From Hydrogenophaga sp. (GTDB lineage Bacteria; Pseudomonadota; Gammaproteobacteria; Burkholderiales; Burkholderiaceae_C): a stretch of 64,000 bases of DNA. Of this stretch, positions 29,979-39,103 are shown piece by piece. The position numbers and the translations under genes were made by a program. The first letter of the stretch is position 1. Every line of letters begins with the position of its first letter. Location: contig NZ_JAHBZK010000018.1 of assembly GCF_019635465.1 (NCBI RefSeq), positions 1 to 64,000 on the forward strand, in the 5' to 3' direction. Below the pieces are notes generated by a model. That model had not been told where the DNA came from and searched no databases. It saw only the letters and a list, made by a program, of their open reading frames with translations.

Positions 29979-30467
29979 TCAGGGCTGCAGGAACCAGGGC
30001 AACACGGGGAACTGCAGGCGCAGCGCGTAGACGAAGGCGACATAACTGCCCACCGCCAGGATGGTGGCCAGCACGATCGACTCCTTGAGCCGGTGGTCCG
30101 GACGGGCGTAGCCTGAGATGATCACCAGCGCATAGAGCGCCACGATCAGACCGAACGCCGGAATGCCCAGTGCAGGCACACCCACGAGCAGCGCGCCGAA
30201 CGCCAGGTTGGCGCCCAGGATGAACAGCAGCGGGCGCCACGACAAGGTGCCGATGTCTTCACCCGCACGTGGCGAGCCCCGCACGCCTTGCAGCGTGATG
30301 ACCACGCCCAGCACAGCCAGCAAGATGCCCAGCATGAACGGGAAGTACCCCGGCCCCATGCGCGCGGCTTCGCCGATGTCGAAATTGCGGGCACCAAGCG
30401 CGAACGCTATGCCCACGGCCATGAACATGATTCCGGACAGGAAGTCCTTCTGGCTGGCGATCTTCAA
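29979..30467 (-). CDS. tctB: Tripartite tricarboxylate transporter small permease TctB
   Basis: A 162-residue protein with four membrane helices and the TctB opening FLSGIMFMAVGIAFALGA and GPGYFPFMLGILLAVLG. A TTG at 30467 (reading LKIASQKDF) is chosen because GAGGAG lies 6 bases before it; a second TTG seven codons upstream is in frame but has no such site. It is the first gene of the tctB-tctA pair. Confidence 0.9.
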   Translation of the reverse strand: MKIASQKDFLSGIMFMAVGIAFALGARNFDIGEAARMGPGYFPFMLGILLAVLGVVITLQGVRGSPRAGEDIGTLSWRPLLFILGANLAFGALLVGVPALGIPAFGLIVALYALVIISGYARPDHRLKESIVLATILAVGSYVAFVYALRLQFPVLPWFLQP

Positions 30468-30577
30468 GACGTCTCCTCGAATTTCCAAACCGCCAGATTG
30501 TGCGCGGCCCCTCAGGGCGCGGTCATGTGGGATTCACCTACGCACAGGCGTCGCCTGCGCGACGCCCATTCGCCCTT

Positions 30578-31258
30578 TCACCACTTGCCAGTGGATTGCC
30601 GCTGGCGGATGGCGGCGGCGATCAGCTCGGCCACATCGCCGCGCCCCGCGCGATGAGCGAAGTCGATGGCGCTGAGCCCCTGCTCGTTCTTCATCGCGGT
30701 GTCGGCGCCCTCGTCGAGCAGCAGCTTGACCACCGCCTTGTTGCCGTAGTGGGCGGCCATCATCAGCGGCGTGGTGCCGTTGGGCGACTGCGCGTCGATG
30801 AAGGCATAGCGTTCAAGCAACAGACGCGCCACCGGCAGGCTTTGTTCGCCAGGGTTGGTGGCGGCGTAGTGCAAGGGTGCCCATCCGGGCTTGTTGACCT
30901 CGGCGCCGCGCGCAATGAGGGCCTCAATCAGGTCGAGCCGGGCCTTGAGCGCGGCCATCATCAGGGGTGACTCCCCTTTGGCGTTGCGCACCTCGACCTT
31001 CACCGACGGCTGCCGGACCAGGTAGGTGCTGACCTTGGGGGCCTCATCGCGGATGGCCAGGTACAGCGGGTGCTGGCCGGACGGGTCGAGCGTATTGAGA
31101 TCGAACCCTCGCGATGCCAGCCGCTGCACAGTGTCGATGTCGTCGCGCTTGATGGCGGCAAAAAAGTCGTCATACGACTGCGCCCGAGCGCTCAAAGCAG
31201 GTGTTATTGAAACGGCAAATAACCATTGAATGACAATGCGCTTTTTGATTAATCGCAT
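30578..31258 (-). CDS. Exported ankyrin-repeat protein
   Basis: A 226-residue protein with a signal peptide (IQWLFAVSITPALSARAQ) and four to five ankyrin repeats from residue 30 on, e.g. GESPLMMAALKARLDLIEAL and GTTPLMMAAHYGNKAVVKLL with GADTAMKNEQGLSAIDFA. Periplasmic ankyrin proteins mediate protein contacts; the partner is unknown. It lies 8 bases after tatD on the same strand and probably shares its transcript. Confidence 0.85.
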   Translation of the reverse strand: MRLIKKRIVIQWLFAVSITPALSARAQSYDDFFAAIKRDDIDTVQRLASRGFDLNTLDPSGQHPLYLAIRDEAPKVSTYLVRQPSVKVEVRNAKGESPLMMAALKARLDLIEALIARGAEVNKPGWAPLHYAATNPGEQSLPVARLLLERYAFIDAQSPNGTTPLMMAAHYGNKAVVKLLLDEGADTAMKNEQGLSAIDFAHRAGRGDVAELIAAAIRQRQSTGKW

Positions 31259-31266
31259 GTGATTTC

Positions 31267-32106
31267 TCAGGAATTGACAGCTTGGACTCTGGCCAGAACA
31301 CGATCGAACAGGCGCTCGAAGTTGGCGTTCGTGCAGTCGGCAATCGAGGCCACTTCAACCTCCCTCACCTGCGCCAGCGCGCTCGCCACGTGGGGCACCC
31401 AGGCCGGCGTGTTGGTCTTGCCGCGGTGGGGCACGGGCGCCAGGTAGGGGCTGTCGGTTTCGATCAGCAAGCGGTCGTCGGGCACCCAGCGGGCAGTCTC
31501 ACGCAGGTCGGCGGCATTGCGAAAGGTCACGATGCCCGAAAACGAGATGTAGAAGCCCAGGTCCAGCGCCGCCTTGGCCACTGCGTCGGTTTCGGTGAAG
31601 CAATGGAACACACCGCGCGCCACGTTGCCCCGGTCGGCCGAGCCGAAACCACCCTCCTCGCGCAGGATGGCCAGCGTGTCGTCGGACGCCGAGCGGGTGT
31701 GGATCACCAACGGCAACCCGGTTGCGCGCGCGGCGCGAATGTGGACCCGGAACCGTTCGCGCTGCCATTCCATGTCGGCCAGGCTGCGCTCGCCCAGCCG
31801 GTAGTAGTCCAGTCCGGTCTCGCCGATGCCCACCACCTTGGGCCTTGCCGCGCTGGCCAGCAGGTCCTCCAGGGTGGGCTCGCGCACATCGTCGTTGTCG
31901 GGGTGCACACCCACCGTTGCCCACAGGGCGTCGCTGCCCATGGCGATCGAATGGACGTCGTCGAACTCTTCCAGGGTCGTGCAGATGCACAAAGCGCGGT
32001 CAACGGCGGCGGCCTGCATGTCGGCCAGCACCTGCGGGATGTTTTCGCGCAGGCCGGGGTAGCTGAGGTGGCAATGGGAGTCGGTGAACATGCGGCGATG
32101 ATCCAT
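31267..32106 (-). CDS. tatD: TatD family metal-dependent hydrolase
   Basis: A 279-residue TIM-barrel hydrolase. Metal ligands sit in FTDSHCHLSYPG, GIGETGLDYYRLG, LVIHTRSA, FHCFTETD and LIETDSPYLAP. TatD-family proteins are 3'-5' DNA/RNA exonucleases or DNA-processing enzymes. The ATG at 32106 has GAGG upstream; the ATG at 32091 (MFTDSHCHL) matches the family N-terminus better but lacks a ribosome site. The upstream start lies in the T-tract of the pilZ terminator. Confidence 0.92.
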   Translation of the reverse strand: MDHRRMFTDSHCHLSYPGLRENIPQVLADMQAAAVDRALCICTTLEEFDDVHSIAMGSDALWATVGVHPDNDDVREPTLEDLLASAARPKVVGIGETGLDYYRLGERSLADMEWQRERFRVHIRAARATGLPLVIHTRSASDDTLAILREEGGFGSADRGNVARGVFHCFTETDAVAKAALDLGFYISFSGIVTFRNAADLRETARWVPDDRLLIETDSPYLAPVPHRGKTNTPAWVPHVASALAQVREVEVASIADCTNANFERLFDRVLARVQAVNS

Positions 32107-32141
32107 GAAAAACGCCTCGCGGCTGTCAGCGGCGAGGCGTT
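32106..32141 (-). terminator. Intrinsic terminator after pilZ, overlapping the tatD ribosome site
   Basis: On the minus strand AACGCCTCGC (32132-32141) pairs with GCGAGGCGTT (32111-32120) around an 11-base loop and is followed by a run of T ending at the tatD ATG. The GAGG of the tatD ribosome site is inside the stem, so the hairpin could both end the pilZ transcript and mask tatD translation. Confidence 0.8.
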
Positions 32142-32160
32142 GTCCGAGGCGCTTGGCGGG

Positions 32161-32526
32161 TCAGAGCGTCTGGGTCTGGCGGTCCGAGTTCAGGTTGGCA
32201 CCCAGGATCTCTTCGATCTTGAGCTTGAGCTGTTTGGACTTTTCGTCCGCCGGGAAGCGGATGCCCACGCCCTGCGTGCGCCCGCCCTGTGCCTTGGCAG
32301 GCGTGACCCAGGCCACCTTGCCCGCCACCGGGTAGCGCTGCGGGTCTTCCGGCAGGCTCAGCAACACATAGACGTCGTCGCCGAGGCGGTACTCACGCGA
32401 CGAAGGAATGAAGATGCCACCCTCACCGAACAGCGGGATGTAGGCGGCGTACAGCGCGGCCTTCTCCTTGATCGAGAGCTGGATCACGCTGGGGCGGGCC
32501 GCAGCGGTGGTCGGATTGGTGCTCAT
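32161..32526 (-). CDS. PilZ domain protein (type IV pilus type)
   Basis: A 121-residue protein with LSIKEKAALYAAYIPLFGEG, the GGIFIPSSREYRLGDDVYVLL strand region and VAGKVAWVTP with GVGIRF. This is the PilZ subfamily named for the pilus protein. The RxxxR and (D/N)xSxxG c-di-GMP motifs are not seen, as in true PilZ, so it probably acts by protein contact in type IV pilus assembly or twitching. It lies between holB and tatD, its usual place in proteobacteria. Confidence 0.9.
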   Translation of the reverse strand: MSTNPTTAAARPSVIQLSIKEKAALYAAYIPLFGEGGIFIPSSREYRLGDDVYVLLSLPEDPQRYPVAGKVAWVTPAKAQGGRTQGVGIRFPADEKSKQLKLKIEEILGANLNSDRQTQTL

Positions 32527-32621
32527 GGGGCGCGAGTTTACGGGTGTTCAGAGTCAGCAAAGGTCCGATTCAAACCCGAGAGCGGGTCCAGTTCCGGCAT
32601 TGGGTCACGATCGGGGGGCAT

Positions 32622-33635
32622 TCAGCGACGGGCGGTCCCCAACGCCTCGCGAGCGCGCGCGGCCCATGCCTCCTGCAGCAGGCCGGCCTGGAAGGGGTGT
32701 TCCACGCTGCGCGCTGCCAGGGTGAGCTCGCGAGACCACAGTGCCAGCACGCGCCAGGGCGGTGGTGCGGGCAGGTGCTCGGCGGGGAAGAATCGGGTGG
32801 TGGCACCCGCAGCGTGTGCCATCAGGTCGTGGCAGAGCTTTTGCAGCACATCGAGCTGTGCGCTGGGCGTCTGATCGGCCAACGAGGTCCAGTCGCCGCG
32901 GGCCAGGGCATGCGGCAGACCCAGCCACTGCTGGGGCGTCAACCCGCTGCCGGCCAGCGCCAGCGCCATGTCGGGGCGTCCACCCGAGGCCTGCCACCAC
33001 GCCATGGCCGCCGATTCGCTGAGTCCGCCGTGGTCCTGCAGCCATTCGCGACCCTCCACGGGGTCTGGCCAGCCCAGCTGCACCGTCTGGCAGCGGCTGC
33101 GGATGGTGGGCAACAACTGATGCACAGCCTCGGTGGCGAGCACGAATCGCACGCCCGGCGAGGGCTCTTCCAGGGTCTTGAGCAATGTGTTGGCGGCTTC
33201 AATGTTGAGCCGGTCCGCCGGGTACACCATCACCACCTTCAGACCACCGCGCGCGCTGGTGGTCTGGGTGAACGCCACGGCCTGGCGAGCCGCCTCGACG
33301 CGGATGAAGCGGCTGGGTTTGCGCTTCTTGTCGTCGATCTCGCGCTGATCGCTCTCGTCGATGGGCCAGCCCAGCGTCATGCACAGCGTCTCGGGCATGA
33401 GCGCGCACAGGTCGGCATGGGTGCGCACGTCGATGGCGTGGCAACTGGCGCATTGACCACACGCGCCGTCCGCCGTGGGTCGCTCGCACAACCAGGCCCG
33501 AGCCAGGGCCAGCGCCAGCTCGTACTGGCCGAGCCCCGAGGGGCCCGCCAGCAGCACTGCGTGCCCACGCTGGCCCAGCAATTGCCGGAGCTGGCGCAGC
33601 AGCCAGGGAGCCAGGGCGTGCGAGGTGGCGCTCAT
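32622..33635 (-). CDS. holB: DNA polymerase III subunit delta'
   Basis: This 337-residue clamp-loader subunit has zinc ligands Cys50, Cys59, Cys62 and Cys65 ([18 protein letters not shown]) and the sensor-1 region [20 protein letters not shown]. The P-loop is degenerate ([10 protein letters not shown], with Gln in place of the ATP-binding Lys), as expected because delta' does not bind ATP. The ATG at 33635 overlaps the tmk stop by four bases, so the two are translationally coupled. Confidence 0.95.
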   Translation of the reverse strand: MSATSHALAPWLLRQLRQLLGQRGHAVLLAGPSGLGQYELALALARAWLCERPTADGACGQCASCHAIDVRTHADLCALMPETLCMTLGWPIDESDQREIDDKKRKPSRFIRVEAARQAVAFTQTTSARGGLKVVMVYPADRLNIEAANTLLKTLEEPSPGVRFVLATEAVHQLLPTIRSRCQTVQLGWPDPVEGREWLQDHGGLSESAAMAWWQASGGRPDMALALAGSGLTPQQWLGLPHALARGDWTSLADQTPSAQLDVLQKLCHDLMAHAAGATTRFFPAEHLPAPPPWRVLALWSRELTLAARSVEHPFQAGLLQEAWAARAREALGTARR

Positions 33636-34279
33636 GGCTGGGCCAACCACCCTCTCTGCACAAAGGCCTCGCGCACGGCCTGCGCCACTTGCTCGCGGGC
33701 CTGGTCGGCCGCGATACGGGCAAAACGCGCCGGCTCGGCAGCGGCCCTCGCGGCGTAGCCCTGGGCCACGCGTTCGAAGAACGCCTGGGGCTGGGCTTCG
33801 AAGCGGTCGGGCACGCGTGCGGTGGCCAGGCGTTGGGCCGCCACCGCAGCGGGCAGGTCGAACCAGATGGTCAGGTCGGGTTGACGCAGGCCGCCATGCG
33901 TCCTGCCCTGCACCCATTGCTCCAGCGTGGTCAGCACCGACAGGTCAAAGCCCCGGCCATGGCCCTGGTAGGCAAAGGTGGCGTCGGTAAACCGGTCGCA
34001 CAGCACGACCGCGCCGGCAGCCAGAGCGGGTTCAATGACGTTGACGAGGTGGTCGCGCCGGGCGGCGAACATCAGCAAGGCTTCGCTCAGCGGATCCATG
34101 GGGTCGTTGAGCACGAGCTCGCGCAGCTTTTCGGCCAGCGGTGTGCCGCCCGGCTCGCGCGTGAGCACGACCTGGCGGCCCTGTGCGCTGAACGCCTGGG
34201 CGATGGCATCGATGTGGGTGGACTTGCCTGCGCCGTCGATGCCTTCGAAGGAGATGAAAAGACCCTGGGGAAGTGACAT
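33632..34279 (-). CDS. tmk: Thymidylate kinase
   Basis: A 215-residue kinase that phosphorylates dTMP to dTDP. P-loop [12 protein letters not shown] near residue 12, [15 protein letters not shown] for dTMP binding, and [17 protein letters not shown] as the DR(Y/F) motif. The start is 6 bases from the mltG stop and the stop overlaps holB, giving an mltG-tmk-holB operon. Confidence 0.97.
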   Translation of the reverse strand: MSLPQGLFISFEGIDGAGKSTHIDAIAQAFSAQGRQVVLTREPGGTPLAEKLRELVLNDPMDPLSEALLMFAARRDHLVNVIEPALAAGAVVLCDRFTDATFAYQGHGRGFDLSVLTTLEQWVQGRTHGGLRQPDLTIWFDLPAAVAAQRLATARVPDRFEAQPQAFFERVAQGYAARAAAEPARFARIAADQAREQVAQAVREAFVQRGWLAQP

Positions 34280-34284
34280 GCGGA

Positions 34285-35292
34285 TCAGCGGCGCAACTGG
34301 TAGCGTCGAACCGCGGCGTTGTGTTCGCCCAGCGTGGCACTGAAGTGGCTCGACCCATCACCCCGCGCGACGAAATACATGGCTTTGGTACTGGCCGGTT
34401 GAACTGCTGCCATCAGCGAGGCCATGCCGGGCAGCGCGATTGGTGTCGGCGGCAGCCCGGCACGCGTATAGGTGTTGTAGGGGGTGTCGGTGGTCAGGTC
34501 GACGCGGCGCAGGTTGCCGTCGAAGCGCTCGCCCAGGCCGTAGATGACGGTGGGGTCGGTCTGCAGCCGCATGCCCACCCGCAGGCGATTGGAGAACACA
34601 CCGGCCACCAGCGAGCGATCCGCGTCGCGACCGGTTTCCTTCTCGACGATGCTGGCCAGCACCAGGGCTTCTTCGGGCGATTGCAACGGCGATGCCGGGT
34701 CGCGGCTGTCCCAGGCGCGCGCCAGGCGCTCATCCATGGCGCGGGCCGCTTCGCGCAGCACCGACGACAAGGTGGCGTGTTTGACCACGCGGTAGGTGTC
34801 TGGGAAGAACCGGCCCTCGGCATGCACGCCGGCCTTGCCCAGGCGCTCCATGATCTGCTCGAGGCTCAGGCCGGCGAGGTCCTGGGTGAGGTCCGGCGAG
34901 GCTTGCAAGGCGCCAATGGCCTGGGCAGCGGTCAGTCCTTCGACGATCTGCACGCTGATCAAGGCCTGCTCACCCCGGACCAGTTTGGACAGCAGGGAGC
35001 GTGGCGTGTCACCCGGATCGATTTCGTACACGCCCGACTTGATGTCGCGCGACTGGCCCGACAGGCGAAACCAGGCGAACAGCAGTTCGGGCATGACGTC
35101 GACGCCGGCGGCCTGGACCCGGCGCGCCACGGCCCGGGCGGAGCTGCCGGGCGCAATGTCGAGCTCCAGCGGCTTGTCGGCGGTGGCCTGGGCCGGCAGC
35201 GCCAGCGGCTTGTGCACCCACCAGTGGCCAAGCATGAAGGCTACTGCGAGCAGCAGGAGGGGGTAGACCACCAGGGTTCTGAGAACGCGCAT
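34285..35292 (-). CDS. mltG: Endolytic murein transglycosylase MltG
   Basis: A 335-residue inner-membrane enzyme that cuts nascent glycan strands and so ends their growth. One N-terminal helix ([20 protein letters not shown]), then a LysM-like region and the YceG catalytic domain with the active Glu in [20 protein letters not shown] and the following [12 protein letters not shown]. It is transcribed away from ygfZ, the usual arrangement, and is first in the mltG-tmk-holB operon. Confidence 0.95.
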   Translation of the reverse strand: MRVLRTLVVYPLLLLAVAFMLGHWWVHKPLALPAQATADKPLELDIAPGSSARAVARRVQAAGVDVMPELLFAWFRLSGQSRDIKSGVYEIDPGDTPRSLLSKLVRGEQALISVQIVEGLTAAQAIGALQASPDLTQDLAGLSLEQIMERLGKAGVHAEGRFFPDTYRVVKHATLSSVLREAARAMDERLARAWDSRDPASPLQSPEEALVLASIVEKETGRDADRSLVAGVFSNRLRVGMRLQTDPTVIYGLGERFDGNLRRVDLTTDTPYNTYTRAGLPPTPIALPGMASLMAAVQPASTKAMYFVARGDGSSHFSATLGEHNAAVRRYQLRR

Positions 35293-35429
35293 CGAAAACT
35301 TGCTGTCGACAGGGGGAAGGCGCCGGGCGGCGGCGGCGCACGCGGGTCGTCATGATAATTCGCGGGTCCCCGGCCTCCACCGGCGGCACGTGTCCTCCGG
35401 TCACGGCCGCCAGACCCCTCATCGACCGC

Positions 35430-36353
35430 ATGTCCTCTTATCCCCTTTCCGATGCCGTTCACGTCGCCAGCGGCGCGGCCGCACTGCCCGAACTGGGCGT
35501 CATTGCCGCCGAGGGCGAGCAAGCCGCCGCGTTTTTGCACGGCCAGCTGACCCAGGACTTTTCCCTGATGGGCTTTAGCGAAGCGCGCCTGGCCGCCTTC
35601 TGCTCGGCCAAGGGCCGCATGCTGGCCAGCTTCGTGGCCGTTAAGCGCGGGCCCGATCAGTTGCTGCTGGTGTGCAGCCGGGACCTGCTGGCGGCCACGC
35701 TCAAGCGATTGCAGATGTTTGTGCTGCGCGCCAAGGTCAAACTCAGTGACGCCAGCGAGGCCTGGCAGGTCCACGGCATGCTCGGCGATGCCGTCCCGTC
35801 CGCACTGCCTGCACCACCCTGGTCGCACCAGCGCGACGGCGAAGTCAGCGTGGTGCGCCTGTACCCGTCCGAAGGCATTGCGCGCGCGTTGTGGATCGGC
35901 CCGGCCGGTACGGCCCCGGATGCCGCACCCCTCGCCCACGAATCGTGGGCTTACCGGGATGTTGCCAGCGGCGTGGCCACGCTCACGCAGCCCGTCGTTG
36001 ATGCCTTTGTGCCGCAAATGCTCAACTACGAATCGGTGGGCGGTGTCAATTTCAAGAAGGGCTGTTACCCGGGCCAGGAGGTGGTCGCGCGCAGCCAGTT
36101 CCGCGGCACGCTCAAGCGCCGAGCCTTTGTTTTGCGGGCCGACGCGCCTGTGCAGGCCGGACAGGAGGTTTTTCATCCGGGCGATGCGGAGCAGCCCTGC
36201 GGCACCGTGGTGCAGGCAGCGATCGATCCGGCGGGCGGTTGGCGTGCCATCGCGTCGCTGCAGGTGGCCGCTGTCGATGGTCAGCCGTTGCACGCGGGCA
36301 AGGCGGGTCTGAGCGTGTTGCCCCTGCCCTATCCCCTGCTCGACGACATCTGA
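35430..36353 (+). CDS. ygfZ: Folate-binding protein YgfZ
   Basis: A 307-residue GcvT-like protein needed for some iron-sulfur enzymes and for tRNA methylthiolation. The diagnostic motif KKGCYPGQEVVAR is present near residue 215. N-terminal AAFLHGQLTQDF and AAFCSAKGRMLASF are also typical. The ATG at 35430 gives the usual N-terminus; the open frame extends further upstream. The next gene starts one base after the stop. Confidence 0.93.
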   Translation: MSSYPLSDAVHVASGAAALPELGVIAAEGEQAAAFLHGQLTQDFSLMGFSEARLAAFCSAKGRMLASFVAVKRGPDQLLLVCSRDLLAATLKRLQMFVLRAKVKLSDASEAWQVHGMLGDAVPSALPAPPWSHQRDGEVSVVRLYPSEGIARALWIGPAGTAPDAAPLAHESWAYRDVASGVATLTQPVVDAFVPQMLNYESVGGVNFKKGCYPGQEVVARSQFRGTLKRRAFVLRADAPVQAGQEVFHPGDAEQPCGTVVQAAIDPAGGWRAIASLQVAAVDGQPLHAGKAGLSVLPLPYPLLDDI

Positions 36354-36354
36354 C

Positions 36355-37182
36355 ATGTGCCTGGTGGCCTTCGCCATCGACGCCGCACCCGGCTGTGGGC
36401 TGTGGGTGGCCGCCAATCGCGACGAGTACCTCGAGCGCCCCACCGCCGCGCTGCACCGCTGGCAACTGGACAACGGCGTCGCGGTCGTGGGTGGGCGCGA
36501 TCTGCGCGACGGCGGCATGTGGATGGGCGTGACGGCCTCGGGGCGCGTGGCGTGGCTGACCAATGTGCGCCAGGCCGATCTGGCGCGCGGGGAGCGAAGT
36601 CGTGGGGAGCTGGTCACGCGCTGGTTGCGGGGTGACGTCTCGCTGGACGAATTCACCCAATCGCTCGGCGCCGCCGACTACGCCGGCTTCAACCTGGTGG
36701 TGGGCTCGATCGTCGAAGGTGGCTGGACCTGGATCAGTAACCGGGACCCGGGCGACCCGCACGGCGCCGATCCGCGGACGAGCGCTCGGCTGCATTGCGC
36801 GGCCATCTCCCCAGGGGTGCATACCTTGTCCAACGCCAGCTTGAACACGCCATGGCCCAAATCGCGGCGGCTGTCGGATGCCCTGCGGCACGCCCTGCAC
36901 GCCCCTGCCGAGGCAGATGGCCTGCTGGGTGAGGCCCTCACCGATGCCCGGCATGCCCAGGACGCCGAGTTGCCCTCATCGGGTGTACCGATTGAGGTGG
37001 AACGGGCGCTGTCCAGTCCGTTCGTTCGCATGCCCGAACGGGGCTACGCCACCCGCACCAGTACCGTGCTGCGGGTGGTCGGCGCTGCGGTGACGATGGA
37101 CGAATGGACGCACGCACCCAATGCCGCGCTGCCATCGTTGGCAACCGCGGCTCACCGGCGAGAAGTGCTCACAGTGCCTTGA
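36355..37182 (+). CDS. NRDE (TANGO2) family protein
   Basis: A 275-residue protein starting MCLVAFAID with the defining WVAANRDEYLERP motif. The N-terminal Cys and the NRDE motif are invariant in the family; eukaryotic TANGO2/HRG-9 is linked to heme handling, while the bacterial role is unknown. It begins one base after ygfZ, so they are co-transcribed. Its 3' end overlaps the convergent thioesterase-GNAT gene by 14 bases. Confidence 0.9.
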   Translation: MCLVAFAIDAAPGCGLWVAANRDEYLERPTAALHRWQLDNGVAVVGGRDLRDGGMWMGVTASGRVAWLTNVRQADLARGERSRGELVTRWLRGDVSLDEFTQSLGAADYAGFNLVVGSIVEGGWTWISNRDPGDPHGADPRTSARLHCAAISPGVHTLSNASLNTPWPKSRRLSDALRHALHAPAEADGLLGEALTDARHAQDAELPSSGVPIEVERALSSPFVRMPERGYATRTSTVLRVVGAAVTMDEWTHAPNAALPSLATAAHRREVLTVP

Positions 37183-38035
37183 CCATCTCCAGGTGCTCGA
37201 TGCCGGCCTCCTCGAAGGGTGCGCCGTGCGCGACGAAGCCCAGGCGATCGTAAAACCCGACCGCGCTGCGCTGGGCATGCAGCATCACCTGTTGATCGCC
37301 CCGTTCTCGCGCAGCGTCCATCAGGGCCAGCAACAAACGCCGCCCCACGCTGCTGCCGCGCAGCGTGCGGTGCACGGCCATGCGACCGATCTTGGCAACA
37401 CCCGGCTGCGCCTGCAGCAATCGCCCGGTGCCGATCACCTGGCCCAGCCGGTTGGTGGCAAGCGCATGCACGGCGGTGGCGTCGGCCGCGTCCAGCTCCA
37501 GCTCCATGGGAATGCGCTGCTCTTGCACGAACACCGCCTTGCGGATGGCGCTGGCGCCTGCGCCCAGCGTCTGCCAGTCGCCCACGGCCACCGAGACCAT
37601 GTCCTGGCCGGCCTCGAAGCCCTCAAGCATGTTGCGCAGGCGATCGGGCACGGGCAGTGACGTCTGCGTTTCGGGATTGGCGAACACGTAGACCAGCTCG
37701 CCGCTGATGAGGTGTTCATCACCGCGAAAGATGGCGCCCCTAAACGCGATGGAGCTGCGCCCGATGCGCTCGCACCGCAAGGCCACATCGAGCTGGTCGT
37801 CCATGCGCGCCGAGGCATGGAATTCGACCGTGGCCTTCACCACGTAGAGGTCACCCGCCAGCAACTGCATGCCCTCCTCGTACGGCATGGCCATGGCCCG
37901 CCAGTAGTCGGTGATGGCGGTGTCGAAATACATCAGGTAGTGCGCGTTGAACACGATCTTCTGCATGTCCACTTCGGCCCAGCGCACCCGCAGGCGATGA
38001 AAAAAACGGAACTCGGATCGTTTGGCTTGGGGCAT
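37169..38035 (-). CDS. Acyl-CoA thioesterase (YbgC type) fused to GNAT acetyltransferase
   Basis: This 288-residue protein has two domains in one frame. Residues about 12-140 are a 4HBT hotdog thioesterase with the catalytic Asp/Tyr region VRWAEVDMQKIVFNAHYLMY. Residues about 145-288 are a GNAT domain related to ElaA/YitI (IRKAVFVQEQRIP, then RMAVHRTLRGSSVGRRLL with the acetyl-CoA loop, and GFYDRLGFVAHG). The combination suggests acyl-CoA turnover coupled to acyl or acetyl transfer; the substrate is unknown. It starts one base from the end of the hydrolase gene upstream. Confidence 0.88.
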   Translation of the reverse strand: MPQAKRSEFRFFHRLRVRWAEVDMQKIVFNAHYLMYFDTAITDYWRAMAMPYEEGMQLLAGDLYVVKATVEFHASARMDDQLDVALRCERIGRSSIAFRGAIFRGDEHLISGELVYVFANPETQTSLPVPDRLRNMLEGFEAGQDMVSVAVGDWQTLGAGASAIRKAVFVQEQRIPMELELDAADATAVHALATNRLGQVIGTGRLLQAQPGVAKIGRMAVHRTLRGSSVGRRLLLALMDAARERGDQQVMLHAQRSAVGFYDRLGFVAHGAPFEEAGIEHLEMVKAL

Positions 38036-38036
38036 G

Positions 38037-39020
38037 TCAGTGGATTCCAAAGGCTTGGCGCAGGGCGCGGGCGGCGTCTTGATGGGCGCGCAGTGCTTCG
38101 GGGATGGCGCGGCCGAACTGGATGAAGCCATGCACCACGCCCGCATAGATTTCAAGGTCGACCGGCACACCTGCCAGCCGCAGGCGGTCGCCGTAGGCCA
38201 CGCCTTCGTCCACCAGGGGATCGCACTCTGCCAGGCCGATCCAGGCCGGGGCAACCCCATCGAGGTCCTTGGTGTGGCCGTCTTCGGCCAGCCCGTCCAG
38301 CGGCGCAAAGCGCCAGTCGTCACGGTCGCGGGCATCGCGCAAGTATTGGTGGAAAAAGTACGAAATGTGTGGCACCTCCAGCAAGAAGCCTTCGGCAAAA
38401 CGGTGGTGCGAGTCGGTGTTCTGGTGGCCGGCGCAACCTGGGTAGAACAGCAGTTGCAGCGCCAGTGGCACACCCGCGTCGCGCGCAGCGATGGCCGTCA
38501 CGGCCGACAAGGTGCCACCGGCACTGTCACCGCCCACCGCCACGCGCGACACATCCAGGCCCAGGTCACTGCCGTGCGCGCGCAGCCAGGCCAGACTGTC
38601 CCAGGCGTCGTGAACCGCGGTGGGGAACTTCGCCTCGGGTGCGAGCCGGTAGTCCACCGACACCACTGCGCATTGCGCGTGATGCGCCAGCGCACGGCAC
38701 AGGCGTTCGTGCGTGGCCACGCTGCCGATGGTGAAACCGCCGCCATGGAAATACAGAAGCACGGGTGCCGGCGTGCCATGGCTGCCATCGAACAGGCGCG
38801 CCGGCAAGACGGCACCGTCGCGCGCGGTGATGGCCAAGGCCTCGTCGCGTTTCACCGCGTGCGGCTGAATGTCCAGCACATCGGCACCGGCCGCATAGGC
38901 CGCGCGCGCCTGATCGGGCGCCAGCGCATGAAACGGCGGATGGCCGGCGCGAGCGATCCGGTCGATCACACTGCGCATCGGCGGGGTCAACAGGGCGCGG
39001 GGGTTGCGGTGCGATGTCAT
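38037..39020 (-). CDS. Alpha/beta hydrolase (hormone-sensitive lipase family)
   Basis: A 327-residue esterase with oxyanion motif YFHGGGFTIG, nucleophile Ser in VGGDSAGGTLSA, catalytic Asp in AECDPLVDEG and His in VHGFIQF. This is the HSL/family IV lipase pattern, acting on short acyl esters. The ATG at 39020 gives the typical N-terminus. It is divergent from the Fe-dependent alcohol dehydrogenase (84 bases) and feeds directly into the thioesterase-GNAT gene. Confidence 0.93.
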   Translation of the reverse strand: MTSHRNPRALLTPPMRSVIDRIARAGHPPFHALAPDQARAAYAAGADVLDIQPHAVKRDEALAITARDGAVLPARLFDGSHGTPAPVLLYFHGGGFTIGSVATHERLCRALAHHAQCAVVSVDYRLAPEAKFPTAVHDAWDSLAWLRAHGSDLGLDVSRVAVGGDSAGGTLSAVTAIAARDAGVPLALQLLFYPGCAGHQNTDSHHRFAEGFLLEVPHISYFFHQYLRDARDRDDWRFAPLDGLAEDGHTKDLDGVAPAWIGLAECDPLVDEGVAYGDRLRLAGVPVDLEIYAGVVHGFIQFGRAIPEALRAHQDAARALRQAFGIH

Positions 39021-39103
39021 CGGGGGATTGTCTTTTGGGCGACCGCTGGGTGCAGCGGTGTGCCTATAGTTCGGGCGACGCGCGAACATAACCGGAGACA
39101 GCC

